Assembly: GCA_947483545.1 (NCBI GenBank)
Contig: CANKNP010000099.1
Span: 1-14,469 of the forward strand
Reading direction: 5' to 3'
Origin: Deltaproteobacteria bacterium
GTDB taxonomy: Bacteria > Myxococcota > UBA796 > SXON01
DNA length: 14,469 nt
A program made the position numbers and the translations under genes. Of this stretch, positions 6,359 to 13,953 are shown one piece after another. The notes under the pieces were generated by a model, which saw only the letters and a program-made list of their open reading frames with translations, ran no database searches and was not told where the DNA came from. Each line of letters begins with the position of its first letter. The stretch's first letter is position 1.

Positions 6359-7899
6359 TCGGACACCTCCGTGCGGGGGAGCTCCCGCTCGCCATACAAA
6401 CCCAAGGTCGCAAAGTTGGACGCGGTGACGAAGCTGTCGCTCGCGACGTCGTAGAAGCTGATGAGCCCGAGCGCCGACTGGTGGCTGACCACGAAGGGAC
6501 CATCGGGGATCGCCGTGATGCCGACGGGCGGTGCCGGCAGCTCCAGGCTGGACGACGAGCCCGTCGCGAGATCGACCTGGACGAGCTCGTCGAGCCCGTT
6601 GAGCAGCACGAACGCGGCGTTGACCCCGTCGGTCGAGATCAACTGCACGCCGACAGGCTCCGATTCCAGCGCGAGCGCTGCCGGGGTGCTGTCGTTCACG
6701 AGGTCAAAGACGTTGAGCCCGTAGTAGTCGTCATAGAACCCGCTGGCGCCGCCTCCGCCGCTCTCCGGCCGGGTGGTGGCCACTGCGGTCGTATTGTCCG
6801 CGCTGATGAACATCTCTTCGACGGGGTTCTCCGCCCGGTACTCGTCCAACGAGCCGGTCGCGACGTTGAACCGGTAGACGTCGTGGTAGTTGCTGTTCGG
6901 GTTGAACAACAGGCTGTCCGACCCTGCCGCAGCGATGGCCGAGCAGGGTTCATCGAGCTCAAACGCCTCGGTCTCGAAGTAGGCGTGCTCCAGCACGTCT
7001 ACCTGCGCGGTGTTGCCGTAGACGATGAGGGTGCGATCATTCGCGGTGTCCACCATCAGGTCGCTTGGCACCCCGTCCAATTCCACGATGTCGATGCTCT
7101 CAGCGACGAGATCCAGCACGTAGAGGTCCTCGCTGCCGTAGGTGGTGACCAGGGCGTAAGAGCCGTCCGGGGTGAGCGCGACGTCGGTGGGCGTGACCTG
7201 CTGGTCGGCGTCGAGCGTGAGCGGGTAGGTCACGACGACGGCCCAGGTCCCGAGATCGACCACCGCGACTTGGGATCGGGACAGCACGACCGCACGATCC
7301 CCGGATGCGGTGAACAGCACGTTCTCCGGGGCGAAGCCCACCGGGACGCGGTGCACCTCGGCGTTGCCCATGTCGATGAACACCGCCTCCGTCAGGTTCA
7401 GGACCCCGCTCACGTCGATCTCGTCGCTGCTTTCGAAGTCCAGGAACGCGACGGCCAATGAGGCGTCGGCGTTGAACGTCATGGCGTTGAACTGGTGCGG
7501 AACCTCTGTGGTCGTGCCGACGACGACGCCATCCTGGACCAGATCGAGCTCGTGGCCGTAGCTCAGGTCGTCGTCCGGGCAGTCGCTGACGTACTTGACG
7601 TTCTTGTGCGTGGTGTCGCAGATGGGCCAGCTCGCGTGGACCAGGACAGTGTCGCCGCCCGGCACGAGCGTGAGCGTGTCCGGGGAGGCGCCGTTCAGGT
7701 CCACCTCAGCGGAGCTGCCGTCCGTTTGGACGCGGACCAGGCGACCGGCTGCGGGAAGGCGCACGTAGACGCCATCGCGGGCGGCCAGGACTGCCGGATC
7801 CCAGGCGAAGTCGCTCGAGACGCTCCCGCCATCGGGGATGCAGCCGGCAAGTGCGAGGGGGAGCCAGAATGGAAGGCGGCACGAAGTGCGCGCCTTCAA
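6355..7899 (-). CDS. YVTN/beta-propeller lipoprotein (second paralog, TTG start)
   Basis: From TTG 7899 the product is 514 residues beginning MKARTSCRLPFWLPLALAGC, a textbook lipoprotein signal with lipobox LAGC and Cys20. GGGAG at 7910-7906 gives a Shine-Dalgarno six bases before TTG. An in-frame ATG at 8097 exists with its own GAGGA, but would place 66 Arg/Pro-rich residues before the signal, so I prefer TTG. The mature part has repeated blades typical of YVTN/WD40-like propellers (ALTPDGSYALVTTYGSEDLYVLDL, FTASGDRAVVLSRSQVAVVDL). It is a clear paralog of the 8101-9657 product (QFNAM, VPVGF, LGLISFY blocks). It overlaps the barrel gene by ATGA. Probably lipid-anchored and involved in binding or scaffolding; the ligand is unknown. 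Confidence 0.82.
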   Translation of the reverse strand: MKARTSCRLPFWLPLALAGCIPDGGSVSSDFAWDPAVLAARDGVYVRLPAAGRLVRVQTDGSSAEVDLNGASPDTLTLVPGGDTVLVHASWPICDTTHKNVKYVSDCPDDDLSYGHELDLVQDGVVVGTTTEVPHQFNAMTFNADASLAVAFLDFESSDEIDVSGVLNLTEAVFIDMGNAEVHRVPVGFAPENVLFTASGDRAVVLSRSQVAVVDLGTWAVVVTYPLTLDADQQVTPTDVALTPDGSYALVTTYGSEDLYVLDLVAESIDIVELDGVPSDLMVDTANDRTLIVYGNTAQVDVLEHAYFETEAFELDEPCSAIAAAGSDSLLFNPNSNYHDVYRFNVATGSLDEYRAENPVEEMFISADNTTAVATTRPESGGGGASGFYDDYYGLNVFDLVNDSTPAALALESEPVGVQLISTDGVNAAFVLLNGLDELVQVDLATGSSSSLELPAPPVGITAIPDGPFVVSHQSALGLISFYDVASDSFVTASNFATLGLYGERELPRTEVSE

Positions 7900-7910
7900 A
7901 GCTGGCTCCC
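7859..7910 (-). promoter_or_regulatory. Hairpin enclosing the RBS and TTG start of the second propeller lipoprotein
   Basis: Bases 7859-7910 fold almost completely: GGGAGCCAG/CTGGCTCCC (7859-7867 with 7902-7910, 9 bp), a 4x4 internal loop, GAAGGCG/CGCCTTC (7872-7878 with 7891-7897, 7 bp), a one-base bulge, and GCAC/GTGC (7879-7882 with 7886-7889) with a 3-base loop. In the mRNA the GGGAG Shine-Dalgarno is in the outer stem and the TTG start is at the internal loop. This would mask initiation unless opened by a ribosome, protein or temperature. It could also act as an attenuator or be a REP-like repeat. Confidence 0.6.
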
Positions 7911-7932
7911 GTGGTTGCGTGTCGGGCGGGAA

Positions 7933-8074
7933 CGGCGCGATAGCGCCGGACCCGGCCGAATCGACGCGAACACGAGCCCGCGGATGCGGGCGTTCTTGGC
8001 CAACACTGGCCGATGCGCCCGGCCCGCGCCCTCGCGGGGCGGGAGAATCGGCGAGGAGAGGGGAAAAACTCCCC
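7933..8074 (-). other. Chain of short perfect hairpins in the spacer between the two propeller genes
   Basis: The 201-bp spacer (7900-8100) holds successive hairpins: CGGCGC-gata-GCGCCG (7933-7948), GCCCGC-ggat-GCGGGC (7976-7991), GGCCA-acac-TGGCC (7998-8011), CCCGCG-ccct-CGCGGG (8023-8038) and GGGGA-aaaac-TCCCC (8060-8074). Three have 6-bp stems with exactly four loop bases. Together with the 20-bp hairpin at 7859-7910 they could form a structured leader, processing site or partial terminator in the polycistronic mRNA. High GC makes short hairpins easy to find, so the function is uncertain. Confidence 0.4.
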
Positions 8075-8100
8075 GGCCTGAGATCAAATTTGCCCATGGT

Positions 8101-9657
8101 CTATTCCTCGTGGTCGATTTCGGCGTTGAGCTCAAAGCCAGTCACGGTGTCGAGCGTGCCCTGGTCTGCGGTGTAGAAGCTGATGCGACCGAGGTCGTGC
8201 TCCTGGCTGGCGAACGCGATGTCCGTCTCCGGGAGTGTGCCCACGAACACAGGCGTGCTCTTGAGCGTGATCTCCTCGGGCAGCATGGTCGTGAAGTCGA
8301 GGACCTCCAGAAAGTCGTAGCCTTCGATCAGGTAGAAGCCGTACTTTCCGTCTGTCGTCGTCGAGTATCCGGAGGTCTCGGCGGGCAGCAGGATCGGGTT
8401 CTGCCGGTAGTCGTCCAAGTCCACCAGCGTGAGCGCCCACTCTCCGTAGAACGGCGAGGTGGCGTCGGCGTCATCGGCGTCGCCTTCGGTGTGGAAGACC
8501 AGCAGCGAACCACCCGTTGGCGAGGCCGCCATGGAGCTGACCGGCTTGACCAGCGAGTGCTCGGAGATCTCGTCGGTGGCAGTGTCCCAGGTGGCGAACT
8601 GCGCGACCAGGGCGGCGTTGGTGTAGAGCACGGCCTGGGAGCCGTCGCCCGTGAACAACACGGAGCCGTAGGCGGTGTCTGCGGGCGTGGGGACCACCCG
8701 GGCTTCGGCGAACGGATCCGTGGCGTCGAACAACCACAGTTCGTGAGACCCGCGCGACAGCACGGCGACCTGGGTGCCATCGGGCGAGAGGTCGAGGTCG
8801 GTTGGGTTGTCGCCGACGGGCATCAGCTCGGCCACCAGCTCGTGCAGGTCCACCACGACGATGTCGCTCGTGCCGAACTGGCGGACGAAGGCCCAGTTGG
8901 AGTCGGGGGAGAGCTCGACCTCCTCAGCGGCGGGGGCTTCCAGCGCGTCGTCCGCGATGGGGACGAGGGCTGGGACGAGGGGAGAGGCCGCGAGGTTCAC
9001 GACCGCCAGCGAGGCATCGGAGACGACGACGGCGAGCGCACCGTCCGCGCTCCAGCGGATGCTGAGGGGGTTGAAGCCGACGACCATCGGCGTGTGTTCG
9101 GCGGTCTCGAGGTTCACGAAGCTCACCTCGTTGAACGTCTGGATCCCGCCGGAAGAGGCCGCGCTGTCCGCATCGGGGTTGTACCAGCAGGCAGCCCAGT
9201 TGCCGTCGCCGGAGATCGACATCGCGTTGAAGTTGTCGCGGATGCCGACGGTCACCACCTCGAAGGTCTCGGCGTCGATGATGCTGATGTCGTCGCTCCC
9301 TTCGTTCAGCGTGACGGCGCGACGGTAATCGCCCGTGGTCTGGACTTGGGTCGGCTGCTCCCCAACTTCTCGGGTGTCCACGATCAGCTCGGGCACCTGG
9401 ATGCGGGTGACCGTGTCGCGGTCTGGGTTCGCGACGAACACGTACGACTCGGTCGCCGCGGGGGGGAGCCGGAAGTACGGATCCTCCTGCTCGGACCCGC
9501 CGGTGTCGGCATCGTCGTCGGCGTCTGCGTCGGTGTCGGCATCGGCGTCATAGGCCGAGCCTGAGTCGGCCTCGCCGGCGGACTTGAGCGCATTGTCTTG
9601 GCTGCAGCCGATGGGCGACATCAGGAGCAGGAGCGGAAAGGATACCGTGCGGTTCAT
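8101..9657 (-). CDS. YVTN/beta-propeller lipoprotein (first paralog)
   Basis: The product is 518 residues from ATG 9657. MNRTVSFPLLLLMSPIGC is a lipoprotein signal peptide with Cys18. The in-frame TTG at 9681 is less likely because GGAGG sits at 9666-9662, four bases before ATG 9657. An Asp/Ala/Thr-rich linker (DADADTDADADDDADT, about residues 37-52) precedes the folded part. Repeated blades such as SYVFVANPDRDTVTRIQVPE, VELSPDSNWAFVRQFGTSD and LDLSPDGTQVAVLSRGSHEL mark a YVTN/NHL-type propeller of probably seven or so blades. It is paralogous to the downstream product, sharing FNAM, VVGF and LGRISFY. It is probably the first gene of the minus-strand operon, driven by the sigma-54-like site at 9689-9704. 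Likely a lipid-anchored surface or periplasmic binding protein; the ligand is unknown. Confidence 0.88.
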   Translation of the reverse strand: MNRTVSFPLLLLMSPIGCSQDNALKSAGEADSGSAYDADADTDADADDDADTGGSEQEDPYFRLPPAATESYVFVANPDRDTVTRIQVPELIVDTREVGEQPTQVQTTGDYRRAVTLNEGSDDISIIDAETFEVVTVGIRDNFNAMSISGDGNWAACWYNPDADSAASSGGIQTFNEVSFVNLETAEHTPMVVGFNPLSIRWSADGALAVVVSDASLAVVNLAASPLVPALVPIADDALEAPAAEEVELSPDSNWAFVRQFGTSDIVVVDLHELVAELMPVGDNPTDLDLSPDGTQVAVLSRGSHELWLFDATDPFAEARVVPTPADTAYGSVLFTGDGSQAVLYTNAALVAQFATWDTATDEISEHSLVKPVSSMAASPTGGSLLVFHTEGDADDADATSPFYGEWALTLVDLDDYRQNPILLPAETSGYSTTTDGKYGFYLIEGYDFLEVLDFTTMLPEEITLKSTPVFVGTLPETDIAFASQEHDLGRISFYTADQGTLDTVTGFELNAEIDHEE

Positions 9658-9661
9658 CGGG

Positions 9662-9666
9662 CCTCC
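9662..9666 (-). promoter_or_regulatory. Shine-Dalgarno fixing the start of the first propeller lipoprotein
   Basis: GGAGG read on the minus strand, four bases before ATG 9657. It decides for this ATG over the in-frame TTG at 9681, which would put the SD inside the coding region and lengthen the signal peptide. Confidence 0.65.
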
Positions 9667-9688
9667 GAAGGGGTACGCCAACGGTTAT

Positions 9689-9704
9689 AGCACAGAGCGT
9701 GCCA
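9689..9704 (-). promoter_or_regulatory. Sigma-54-like -24/-12 promoter
   Basis: Read on the minus strand, this is TGGCACGCTCTGTGCT. Against the consensus TGGCACGNNNNTTGCW it has one mismatch (G for the first T of the -12 box), and the GG and GC dinucleotides are at the required spacing. It would start transcription near 9678, giving a ~20-base leader that contains GGAGG. A TATAAC overlaps its end but has no matching -35. Sigma-54 use would require an enhancer-binding activator; none is encoded in this window. Confidence 0.5.
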
Positions 9705-9812
9705 GGCGCGGCGCGGGGTCGAAGAGGCGCTCGTTGTCGTGGTGATCGCGGGACTGGGAGATTTGGATGGAGACGGGGTGCGACACGATTGGCGCGCCGG
9801 ATAAACCCCCAG

Positions 9813-10763
9813 ATGCTCTACCCCGAGATCCAGCCGACCCGTCAAGGCTACCTGACCGTCTCCCCGCTGCACGAGGTGTACTGGGAGGAGTGCGGAAATC
9901 CGAAGGGAATTCCAGCGGTGTTCGTTCACGGCGGGCCCGGCGCGGGCTGCGACCCTGTCCATCGTCGGTTCTTCGACCCACAGAAGTACCGCATCATCCT
10001 GTTCGACCAGCGGGGCTGTGGCCGCTCTCGCCCGCACGCCGAGCTGCGGGAGAACACCACCTGGGATCTGGTGCGTGACATGGAGCAGATCCGCGAGCTG
10101 CTCCGGATCGAGAGCTGGCTGGTGTTCGGCGGGAGCTGGGGCAGCACGCTCGCGCTCGCGTACGCCCAGGCCCATCCGAGCCGCGTCAAGGCGATGGTCC
10201 TCCGCGGCATCTTCCTGCTTCGGACCAAGGAGATCCGCTGGTTCTACCAGGAAGGGGCCAGCTTTCTTTTCCCCGACTTCTGGGAGGACTACCTCGCGCC
10301 GATCCCCGGCGAAGAGCGCGGCGATCTCGTCGCGGCCTACCACAGGCGGCTGACCTCGACGGATCCGGCGGTGCGGCTCGAAGCGGCCCGGGCCTGGAGC
10401 GTGTGGGAGGGTCGAACGTCCAAGCTCCTGACCAGCCCCGACATGGTGGACCACTACAGCACCGAGGAGTTCGCCCTCGCCTTTGCTCGCATCGAGTGCC
10501 ACTACTTCATCCACCGGGGCTTTTTCACCCGGGACGACCAACTGTTGGCGGACGTCGGGCGCATTCGCCACATCCCCGCCGTCATCGTGCAAGGTCGGTA
10601 CGACGCCGTCTGTCCGATGACCAGCGCCCACGAGCTGCACCGGGCGTGGCCAGAGGCCGAGCTGCATGTGATCGCCGACGCAGGGCACAGCGCCTTTGAG
10701 GATGGCATCCTGCGGGAGCTCCTGAACGCGACGGATGGCTTCAGCCGGCGGTTGCGGGTTTGA
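9813..10763 (+). CDS. pip: Proline iminopeptidase (alpha/beta hydrolase, S33)
   Basis: The 316-residue product has the normal length for bacterial proline iminopeptidases, which release N-terminal proline from peptides in the cytoplasm. Seen: the HGGPGAGC oxyanion motif (residues 39-46), DQRGCGRS (65-72), nucleophile elbow GGSWGSTLA with Ser108, Asp264 in GRYDAVCP and His292 in AGHS, completing the triad. The start MLYPEIQPTRQGYL agrees with the family N-terminus; upstream in-frame codons give Arg/Gly-rich sequence. The Shine-Dalgarno is weak (GGA). No signal peptide. It is divergent from the lipoprotein cluster, with 155 bases between the two starts, and 34 bases before the caspase-like gene, so it is probably first in a three-gene operon. 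Confidence 0.95.
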   Translation: MLYPEIQPTRQGYLTVSPLHEVYWEECGNPKGIPAVFVHGGPGAGCDPVHRRFFDPQKYRIILFDQRGCGRSRPHAELRENTTWDLVRDMEQIRELLRIESWLVFGGSWGSTLALAYAQAHPSRVKAMVLRGIFLLRTKEIRWFYQEGASFLFPDFWEDYLAPIPGEERGDLVAAYHRRLTSTDPAVRLEAARAWSVWEGRTSKLLTSPDMVDHYSTEEFALAFARIECHYFIHRGFFTRDDQLLADVGRIRHIPAVIVQGRYDAVCPMTSAHELHRAWPEAELHVIADAGHSAFEDGILRELLNATDGFSRRLRV

Positions 10764-10797
10764 TGGCGACGCGGGCCGCCGTGGTAGGCTCCCGTTC

Positions 10798-12603
10798 GTG
10801 ACTCTGCTGTCCCTGCTGTCGATGACCCTCGCGCCTGTGCTCGCCGCTGACGGAGAGCCGCCCGAGCTGGTCGCGCAGAAGAGCCCCGGGCGCGCGAGGA
10901 AGGACGCCGCGCTGGTCATCGCGGTCGAGGACTACATGTCCATCCCCGACGCCCCGCACGCGAGCGCCGATGCGGACGCGTTCACGGCGTTCCTGACCGG
11001 GAACGCCGACGTGCCCGCGGGCAACGTGTTGCGCCTGGACAACCCCTCCGCTGCGGAGATTCGCACCGGCATTGTCGTCACCCGGGGACGGGTGCGCAAG
11101 AACGGCACGATCTGGGTGTATTTTGCAGGCCATGGCGGCATCAGCTCGGACGGGAGTCGGATCGTGCTGCCGGCCGACGTCACCCCCGAATTCGGATCGG
11201 TCGAAGGCGTGGACATCACCGATTTTGCCGCGGCCGCGGAAGGCAGCAAGGCCCTGCGCACCCTCGCGGTCGTGGACGCCGGGTTCGGTGGCGTCGGGCG
11301 GAACGGCGAAGAGCTGTTCCCAGGGAACCGCTTCGCCGTGCTCTCGCCGGTCCCGGTGCCCGCGGACGAGCGCGCCACGATCTGGTCGGCCACCAGCACC
11401 GCCGAGGCGAGCGGGGTGTACGGCGCGGCCAGCCACTCGATGTTCACCTACTGGGTCGTGGGCGCGCTGCGCGGCTGGGCGGATGGCGCCATGGGCACGC
11501 AGCCGGATGGGGATGTCACGGTGGCAGAGGCCCAGGCCTACGTGAACAAGATGGTGCGCGCGGTCGGCGGACCGATGCAGAAGCCTTGGAAGGAGATGCG
11601 CGGGCCGGTGCTCGCGTGGTCGTTGGCGACGCGGAACCTGGAGCCGGGGCCCACAAAAGAGCTGGTCGCGCAGCTCGCCGAGGCAGAGGCGGCCCGTCGG
11701 GTGAAGGTCGCCCAGGATGCGCTGCTGGCCGAGGCGACCGAGGTGTGGAAGCAGCTCCCGACCGGCGTAGATCGCGCTGCAGCGCTCAAGAGCTTCGTCG
11801 CCCGCTATGACAGCTCCGCGGTGGTCGTTGACGGCGCCGCAGTGCCGGTCATTGTGCCGGAGGTCGGGGATGCACGCGCCGAGATCGACACCCTCGCGCG
11901 CGCGGTCGCGACCAAGGCGGGCAAGAAGAAGAAGCGGGGCAAAGGCAAGGCCGTCGCCGTGCCGGTCGTTCTCGTGGAGGCGGTCTCGACCGAAGCCTGC
12001 GCCGATCTCATCCGGCTTGAGCCGGCCGCGATGGTCGGGCAACTGACCAATGAGGACGTGGCTTGTTTGGAAGATCGCCTCGCCCAGGAGCAGCAGCAGA
12101 CCACCCGCGACAAGGTGAGCCGGGTGCTGATGGTCAACGCCGAGGGGCGCGGCGACATGGCGGAGTGGATGAACCTCGCCGGTCGGCACTTGGAGGTCGT
12201 GGACCGCTCCGACCCCGACCTGTGCTACCGCTACGCGCTCCTGCTCTCCCGCGGCGAGGTCGAGGACGCCCCCGCCAGCTTGCGCTGGGCCGAATACGCG
12301 TTGGAGAACAAGCACATCTGGCAGGGCCCGGCGTACACCCAGCGGGTCTACGCGCTGCTCGGGCTCCGCGCCCAGGTGGCCGCGCGGCTCTGGCTCGACG
12401 CCGAGCAGACCTACCTGGAGGAGCGCACCGAGGAGAACGAGGCCGACGCGACCTTGTGGCGAGGCAGCACCAAGGACTTCGCGCGGGAGTGGCTCGACTA
12501 CGCGCGCAGCTCCGCGCAGTCCGTGGCCCAGCCCGGCGCGCTGTGCCGAAGTGCTTCTGGCAACGAGGACTTCTGCGCCTCGGCGAGCACGGCCGAGCCA
12601 TGA
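10798..12603 (+). CDS. Secreted caspase-fold (C14-like) protein lacking the catalytic cysteine, with C-terminal helical repeats
   Basis: From GTG 10798 the product is 601 residues with signal peptide MTLLSLLSMTLAPVLA. An ATG-like frame opening at 10735 inside pip is possible but less fitting. Residues 36-280 follow the peptidase C14 caspase pattern: ALVIAVEDY, an ASADADAF helix, and WVYFAGHGG with His112. The block that should carry Cys (DxC) reads VVDAGFGG: Gly162 (GGG, 11281-11283) is at the Cys position, so it should be proteolytically inactive. An alpha-helical Ala/Glu-rich region (285-335), a basic KAGKKKKRGKGK stretch (373-384) and TPR-like helices (about 440-580) follow. It overlaps ansA by ATGA (12600-12603). 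It may be a periplasmic binding or regulatory pseudoenzyme; the role is unknown. Confidence 0.85.
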   Translation: MTLLSLLSMTLAPVLAADGEPPELVAQKSPGRARKDAALVIAVEDYMSIPDAPHASADADAFTAFLTGNADVPAGNVLRLDNPSAAEIRTGIVVTRGRVRKNGTIWVYFAGHGGISSDGSRIVLPADVTPEFGSVEGVDITDFAAAAEGSKALRTLAVVDAGFGGVGRNGEELFPGNRFAVLSPVPVPADERATIWSATSTAEASGVYGAASHSMFTYWVVGALRGWADGAMGTQPDGDVTVAEAQAYVNKMVRAVGGPMQKPWKEMRGPVLAWSLATRNLEPGPTKELVAQLAEAEAARRVKVAQDALLAEATEVWKQLPTGVDRAAALKSFVARYDSSAVVVDGAAVPVIVPEVGDARAEIDTLARAVATKAGKKKKRGKGKAVAVPVVLVEAVSTEACADLIRLEPAAMVGQLTNEDVACLEDRLAQEQQQTTRDKVSRVLMVNAEGRGDMAEWMNLAGRHLEVVDRSDPDLCYRYALLLSRGEVEDAPASLRWAEYALENKHIWQGPAYTQRVYALLGLRAQVAARLWLDAEQTYLEERTEENEADATLWRGSTKDFAREWLDYARSSAQSVAQPGALCRSASGNEDFCASASTAEP

Positions 12604-13619
12604 AGCCCCGCGTCCTCTTCCTCTACACGGGGGGCACGCTCGGCATGGTCCGTCGGGACCCCGGACCGCTCGCACCCGCTTTCGTGGCGCAGGACATCTT
12701 GCCGTTCCTGCGCGGCTTGGAGGCCGAGGTCGAGGTTCACGCCGAGGTGCTCTGCAACCTCGACTCCTCGGACATCGGCCCCGACCATTGGGAGCGGATG
12801 GCGGAGGCGGTCGCCCGCGGCCTCGGCGAGGTCTCTGGCGTCGTCGTGATCCACGGGACCGACACCATGGCGTGGACCGCCAGCGCGCTCTCGTTCATGC
12901 TCCGGGGCCTCGATCGCCCCGTCGTCCTGACCGGCGCTCAGCGGCCTATCGCCTACGTCCGCACCGACGCGCGGCACAACCTCATCCACGCCGCCCTCTG
13001 CGCGACGATGAAGATCCCCGAGGTCGCCATCTACTTTGGCCGGCGGCTCTACCGCGGCAACCGGGCCACCAAGATCAGCGGCCAATCCTACGAGGCGTTC
13101 GAGAGCCCCACCCACCGGCCGCTCGTCGAGATGGGCGTCGCCATCCGCCACACGACCCCGCCGTTGCCGATGCCCACGGGCGGCTTGCGCGTGGCCACCG
13201 GCTTCGAACGCCGAATCAGCGTGATCCAGGTGGTGCCCGGCGCCGGGCCGAGCATCCTGGACGCCGCGGTGGACGCCGGCTGCAAGGGTGTGATCGTGCG
13301 GGGCTTCGGGGCCGGGAACGTGCCCCAGAAGGATTGGCCGAGCCGGATCCAGCGGGCAACTGAGGCGGGCGTAGGCGTCGCATTGCACAGCCAGTGCCTG
13401 CGCGGTGTGGTGGACATGTCTGCGTACGAGGGGGGTCGCGCCGCGCTGGAGGCCGGGGCGATGGGCACCGGCGCGATGACCCTGGAGGCCTCCGCGGTCA
13501 AGCTGATGTGGCTCCTCGGCCAGGGGCTCGGCGGGGACTGGCTCAAGGCCGCCTACGGCGAGGATGTCGCCGGGGAGGGGGCGGCGGAGACGGGGGAGAC
13601 GACGGGGGAGCGGGAGTAG
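12600..13619 (+). CDS. ansA: Type I L-asparaginase
   Basis: The 339-residue product hydrolyses L-asparagine to aspartate and ammonia; type I enzymes are cytoplasmic, and no signal peptide is seen. Motifs match the AnsA family: YTGGTLGM with Thr13, LDSSDIGPDHW with the substrate-binding Ser near 56-57, HGTDTMAWTASALSFML with Thr87-Asp88, LTGAQRPIAYVRTDARHN, and RLYRGNRATK with Lys158. Both catalytic threonines and the Asp/Lys pair are therefore intact. The last ~20 residues are a Gly/Glu/Thr low-complexity tail. The ATG overlaps the stop of the caspase-like gene (ATGA), implying translational coupling. With pip upstream this suggests amino-acid salvage or catabolism. Confidence 0.95.
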   Translation: MKPRVLFLYTGGTLGMVRRDPGPLAPAFVAQDILPFLRGLEAEVEVHAEVLCNLDSSDIGPDHWERMAEAVARGLGEVSGVVVIHGTDTMAWTASALSFMLRGLDRPVVLTGAQRPIAYVRTDARHNLIHAALCATMKIPEVAIYFGRRLYRGNRATKISGQSYEAFESPTHRPLVEMGVAIRHTTPPLPMPTGGLRVATGFERRISVIQVVPGAGPSILDAAVDAGCKGVIVRGFGAGNVPQKDWPSRIQRATEAGVGVALHSQCLRGVVDMSAYEGGRAALEAGAMGTGAMTLEASAVKLMWLLGQGLGGDWLKAAYGEDVAGEGAAETGETTGERE

Positions 13620-13703
13620 GGGTGGGGAGAAGCGGGCGGGCTCGGGGCCACCGGGATTCGGTCACCGCCGCCGTGAGACGCCCGTGGGCACCGGGGGGGG
13701 GCC

Positions 13704-13753
13704 CTGGCTATGAACCCGTGGCGTTCAACCTGCCGTAGGGGCGGCCCCGCGTG
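13704..13753. repeat. 56-bp family, dispersed copy (CTGGCWATGAACCCGTGGCG)
   Basis: This is a single copy of the same unit found in tandem at 14043-14154, with small changes (CTATGA for CAATGA and a GCGTG ending). A further partial copy with GCGGCCCCCCGTGGCC lies around 13850-13870. Each unit contains the inverted repeat GCGGCC/GGCCGC. Confidence 0.75.
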
Positions 13754-13893
13754 AGGCTGGGCAACAATGCCCGTGGTGCGGAACTGAACCGCGTCCCGGC
13801 GATGGACCTTGCGGCGGTCGCTGATCTGCCGTTCCGACTCCCGATCTGCGTAGGCGCGGCCCCCCGTGGCCCCCCGGGGTCAGCGCCGCGCCT

Positions 13894-13953
13894 CGACGGA
13901 GAGAGTAGGACGAAACACGGAGACACGGAGACGCGGAGGGGAAGATGAGGAGG
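13894..13953. repeat. CTCCGTGTCTCC element, right copy, inverted
   Basis: In reverse complement this matches about 345-404 over ~60 bases, with most positions identical, including the run ACGGAGACACGGAGACGCGG on the plus strand. It is the second copy of the sequence that interrupts the 162-bp repeat at the left end. Confidence 0.75.

Noticed and set aside
7900..8097. ATG 8097 as the start of the second propeller lipoprotein
   Set aside because: It has a fair Shine-Dalgarno but adds 66 Arg/Pro-rich residues before a complete lipoprotein signal; TTG 7899 has its own SD and gives a normal signal peptide. Kept as an alternative only.
7495..9564. 689-codon plus-strand frame across both propeller genes
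   Set aside because: It is antisense to two well-supported lipoproteins, crosses their spacer and has Arg/Val/Gly shadow composition.
9681..9683. TTG 9681 as the start of the first propeller lipoprotein
   Set aside because: It would place the GGAGG motif inside the coding sequence and sit almost at the predicted transcription start; ATG 9657 fits the SD and signal peptide.
10741..12675. 644-codon minus-strand frame opposite the caspase-like gene
   Set aside because: Arg/His/Leu-rich shadow with no recognisable domain; the plus strand has a signal peptide, the C14 fold and operon spacing.
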